59,592 nt of DNA from contig JAUIKE010000033.1 in the NCBI GenBank assembly GCA_030430845.1, positions 1-59,592 on the forward strand. Direction: 5' to 3'. Under the pieces are notes generated by a model. It saw only the letters and a program-made list of their open reading frames with translations. It was not told the origin of the DNA and ran no database searches. The position numbers and the translations under genes are program-made. Origin of the DNA: Bacteroidia bacterium. GTDB lineage: Bacteria; Bacteroidota; Bacteroidia; Chitinophagales; Saprospiraceae. Below are positions 57,803 to 59,592 of the stretch, one piece after another (position 1 is the first letter of the stretch; every line of letters begins with the position of its first letter).

Positions 57803-59592
57803 ATGTCGGGGAAAAACAATCCAAAAAAAGCTTCTAAAAGTCTGGGTCGCCGAATATTAAAGTGGGGCGGCCGTATTTTATTTGCCATCCTACTGATCAT
57901 TTTGCTGATAGTGATCATGGCAAAGTACAAACCCTTGCCGGGAGAAGAAAAAACGGCCTTTGGTGTATCGCTCAACCACTCTGTTTATGTAGAAGCCGAA
58001 GACGGTACCCGTATCGCCCTGGAAATCTGGCTGCCCGATAGCCTGACAGCCGATCAGCGCATTCCCACGCTTGTTGAAGGTACCCGTTATTGGCGGGCCA
58101 CGCAGGTAGGCTGGATGGGACGGGTCCTGAATCTTTTTGGTACCTCAGCACCCGGGTCTAGCCCCCAAGGATCTGTCAGATATTTTTTGAGTAAAGGTTA
58201 TGCCTATGTTACGGTAGATGTCAGGGGAACCGGTGCGTCCTTTGGGGTACATGATACCGAATATTCTCTGCAGGAGGTGGCCGACTATACGGCAGTGTTG
58301 GATTGGATAGCCAGGCAGCCCTGGTCGAATGGAAGAATAGGAGCGATAGGTGTTTCTTATTCCGGTACCACTGCTGAGTTGATGACTACCACAGCCCATC
58401 CGGCGCTAAAGGCTGTAGCACCTCTATACTCCGACTTTGATGCGCAATTTCACCTGGTCACCCCGGGAGGTGTGTACCAACCTGCCTTTGTCTCTGTATG
58501 GAGTGATATGGTCAGCGCCATGGATGCCAATGATCTCTGCGACCTCGCTAATGTAGGTAGTGAAGAGCCCGTCAGTTCCTTCGATTGTTTTGTGCAAAAG
58601 CAGTTTGTTCCAGGGGTAAAAAAAGTAGATGGACCTAAGGGTAAGGCGCTACTCAAACAAGCGGTGGCGGAACACAATTCTCCCAATGTAGAAGAGCTGG
58701 TCGCTAATTTGGAATACCGCGATAGTCCCTTCAGCGATTTGGGGTATTCGGGTATGCAAAATATGGCTTATGCCAGAAAAGCCGAAATTGAAACCTCTGG
58801 GGTACCCATGTACATCACTACCGGCTGGTTTGATGCTGCCACTACGGACGGGGCACTGGCTCGTTTTGTCAGTTTTAGCAATCCCCAATCCGTTTACATC
58901 GCGCCTTTTAGCCATGGGGGAGGAAGAGATACCGACCCATTCAAGCCCGAAAATGGTGAGCTTGCCTGGTCGCAGCAAGAGCAACTGGATCGACTGGATG
59001 CCTTTTTTTCCTATTATTTAAAAAACGAGGGGCCTGCTCCGGAAACTGGACTGAGCTATTACATCATGGGGGCGGACACCTGGAAAAAAACAGCAACTTG
59101 GCCTCCGGCAGGGATGCAAGACAGCATTTTGTACCTGGGAGAAGAAAAGCAACTTTCTGATATAAAACCTTCGGGTACAGAAGCCACGGATACCTATACC
59201 GTTGACTTTGAAGTGGGGACCTCCAACCTGTCCCGATGGATGACGCAAATGGGTGGCGGAGATGTGGTCTATGACCGCCGCCAGGAAATGGCTGAGAAAC
59301 TACTAACCTATCAAACCGAGCCCTTCGGGCAGGATCGGGAACTCACCGGAACAGTTGTGCTGGACTTATGGCTGTCTTCCGACCAACCAGAGGGAGCCTT
59401 GCATGCTTATTTAGAAGATATAGCACCTGATGGTACGGTCCGATATTTAACGGAAGGTATCCTGAATTTGAAGCACCGGAAAGTATCAGAAGAAGAACCC
59501 GTGCATACCGTTTTTGGCCCTAACCACAGTTTTTTGGAAAAAGATGCCGAACCCATGCCCATAAATGAACCACAATTAGTTTCTCTGGGCTT
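57803..59592 (+). CDS. CocE/NonD-family hydrolase (X-Pro dipeptidyl-peptidase type), cut by the window end
   Basis: At least 596 codons, open at the right edge. It starts at ATG 57803 (MSGKNNPKKASKSLG) with a membrane helix at about 23-42 and then the CocE domain: VTVDVRGTGASFG, nucleophile elbow GVSYSG (Ser near residue 191), DFDAQFH, acid in GWFDA, and base region SHGGGRD. The remaining part begins the jelly-roll C-terminal domain with TGTVVLDLWLSS. Members hydrolyse acyl bonds of esters or peptides such as Xaa-Pro. Anchored to the membrane by its N-terminus. The substrate is unknown. Confidence 0.8.
   Translation, partial: MSGKNNPKKASKSLGRRILKWGGRILFAILLIILLIVIMAKYKPLPGEEKTAFGVSLNHSVYVEAEDGTRIALEIWLPDSLTADQRIPTLVEGTRYWRATQVGWMGRVLNLFGTSAPGSSPQGSVRYFLSKGYAYVTVDVRGTGASFGVHDTEYSLQEVADYTAVLDWIARQPWSNGRIGAIGVSYSGTTAELMTTTAHPALKAVAPLYSDFDAQFHLVTPGGVYQPAFVSVWSDMVSAMDANDLCDLANVGSEEPVSSFDCFVQKQFVPGVKKVDGPKGKALLKQAVAEHNSPNVEELVANLEYRDSPFSDLGYSGMQNMAYARKAEIETSGVPMYITTGWFDAATTDGALARFVSFSNPQSVYIAPFSHGGGRDTDPFKPENGELAWSQQEQLDRLDAFFSYYLKNEGPAPETGLSYYIMGADTWKKTATWPPAGMQDSILYLGEEKQLSDIKPSGTEATDTYTVDFEVGTSNLSRWMTQMGGGDVVYDRRQEMAEKLLTYQTEPFGQDRELTGTVVLDLWLSSDQPEGALHAYLEDIAPDGTVRYLTEGILNLKHRKVSEEEPVHTVFGPNHSFLEKDAEPMPINEPQLVSLG

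Overview
The window looks like a chromosomal segment of a Bacteroidota bacterium, most likely from the Saprospiria (Lewinella-like) branch; the phylum is well supported and the branch is only a guess. The support is a type IX secretion (Por) sorting domain, two PadR plus FtsX-type permease modules carrying the Bacteroidota permease prefix, a CarboxypepD_reg/TonB-receptor fusion, many lipoproteins with late lipobox cysteines, and A/T-rich leaders without Shine-Dalgarno sequences. I saw no rRNA, tRNA or CRISPR array. One IS3-family element is present.

Layout. 1-7.6 kb: pentaheme cytochrome c, class-C-type serine hydrolase, MgtC/DUF4010 membrane protein, exported WD40 protein and a lamin-tail T9SS cargo protein. 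7.6-8.8 kb: a 1.2-kb gap holding a candidate structured RNA on the minus strand and an A/T-rich stretch with clustered DnaA-box-like sites. 8.8-15.3 kb: exported VOC protein, PadR/permease module 1, M20-type amidohydrolase and a macrodomain-like protein. 15.3-20.8 kb: a surface-glycan block (GT2 transferase, PMT/ArnT-like membrane transferase, degenerate nucleotide-sugar dehydrogenase) flanked by two paralogous CxxC membrane proteins. 20.8-28.5 kb: succinate-semialdehyde dehydrogenase, ricin-lectin/M60 metalloprotease, a MntA-HepT toxin-antitoxin pair, ettA and an exported unknown. 28.5-33.2 kb: an effector-associated-domain plus pseudo-CHAT protein, amidase, membrane AraC regulator, esterase and an outer-membrane-like protein. 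33.2-40.8 kb: a two-subunit molybdenum hydroxylase, a 2H phosphoesterase, a TonB receptor and a PhnB-like protein. 40.8-49.2 kb: PadR/permease module 2, Nudix, metallo-hydrolase, small proteins and an M28 peptidase. 49.3-50.7 kb: the IS3 element. 50.7-59.6 kb: DUF819 transporter, tyrosinase, DUF4136 lipoprotein with an aromatic-rich exported protein, ECF sigma factor with a membrane partner, DUF6544 protein and a CocE/NonD hydrolase cut by the window end.

The strongest unexplained signal is a series of long perfect or near-perfect palindromes (arms 13-37 bp, loops mostly 0-9 nt) between genes. Many lie between convergent genes and probably act as bidirectional terminators. Others lie in divergent promoter regions, where no terminator is expected (1781-1838, 28506-28561, 28617-28691, 30434-30488). 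One palindrome belongs to a dispersed ~119-bp repeat present twice (30374-30492, 46604-46722), whose arms differ by compensatory base-pair changes. The protein directly downstream of the longest palindrome (75 bp) is a CHAT-caspase relative that has lost both catalytic residues.
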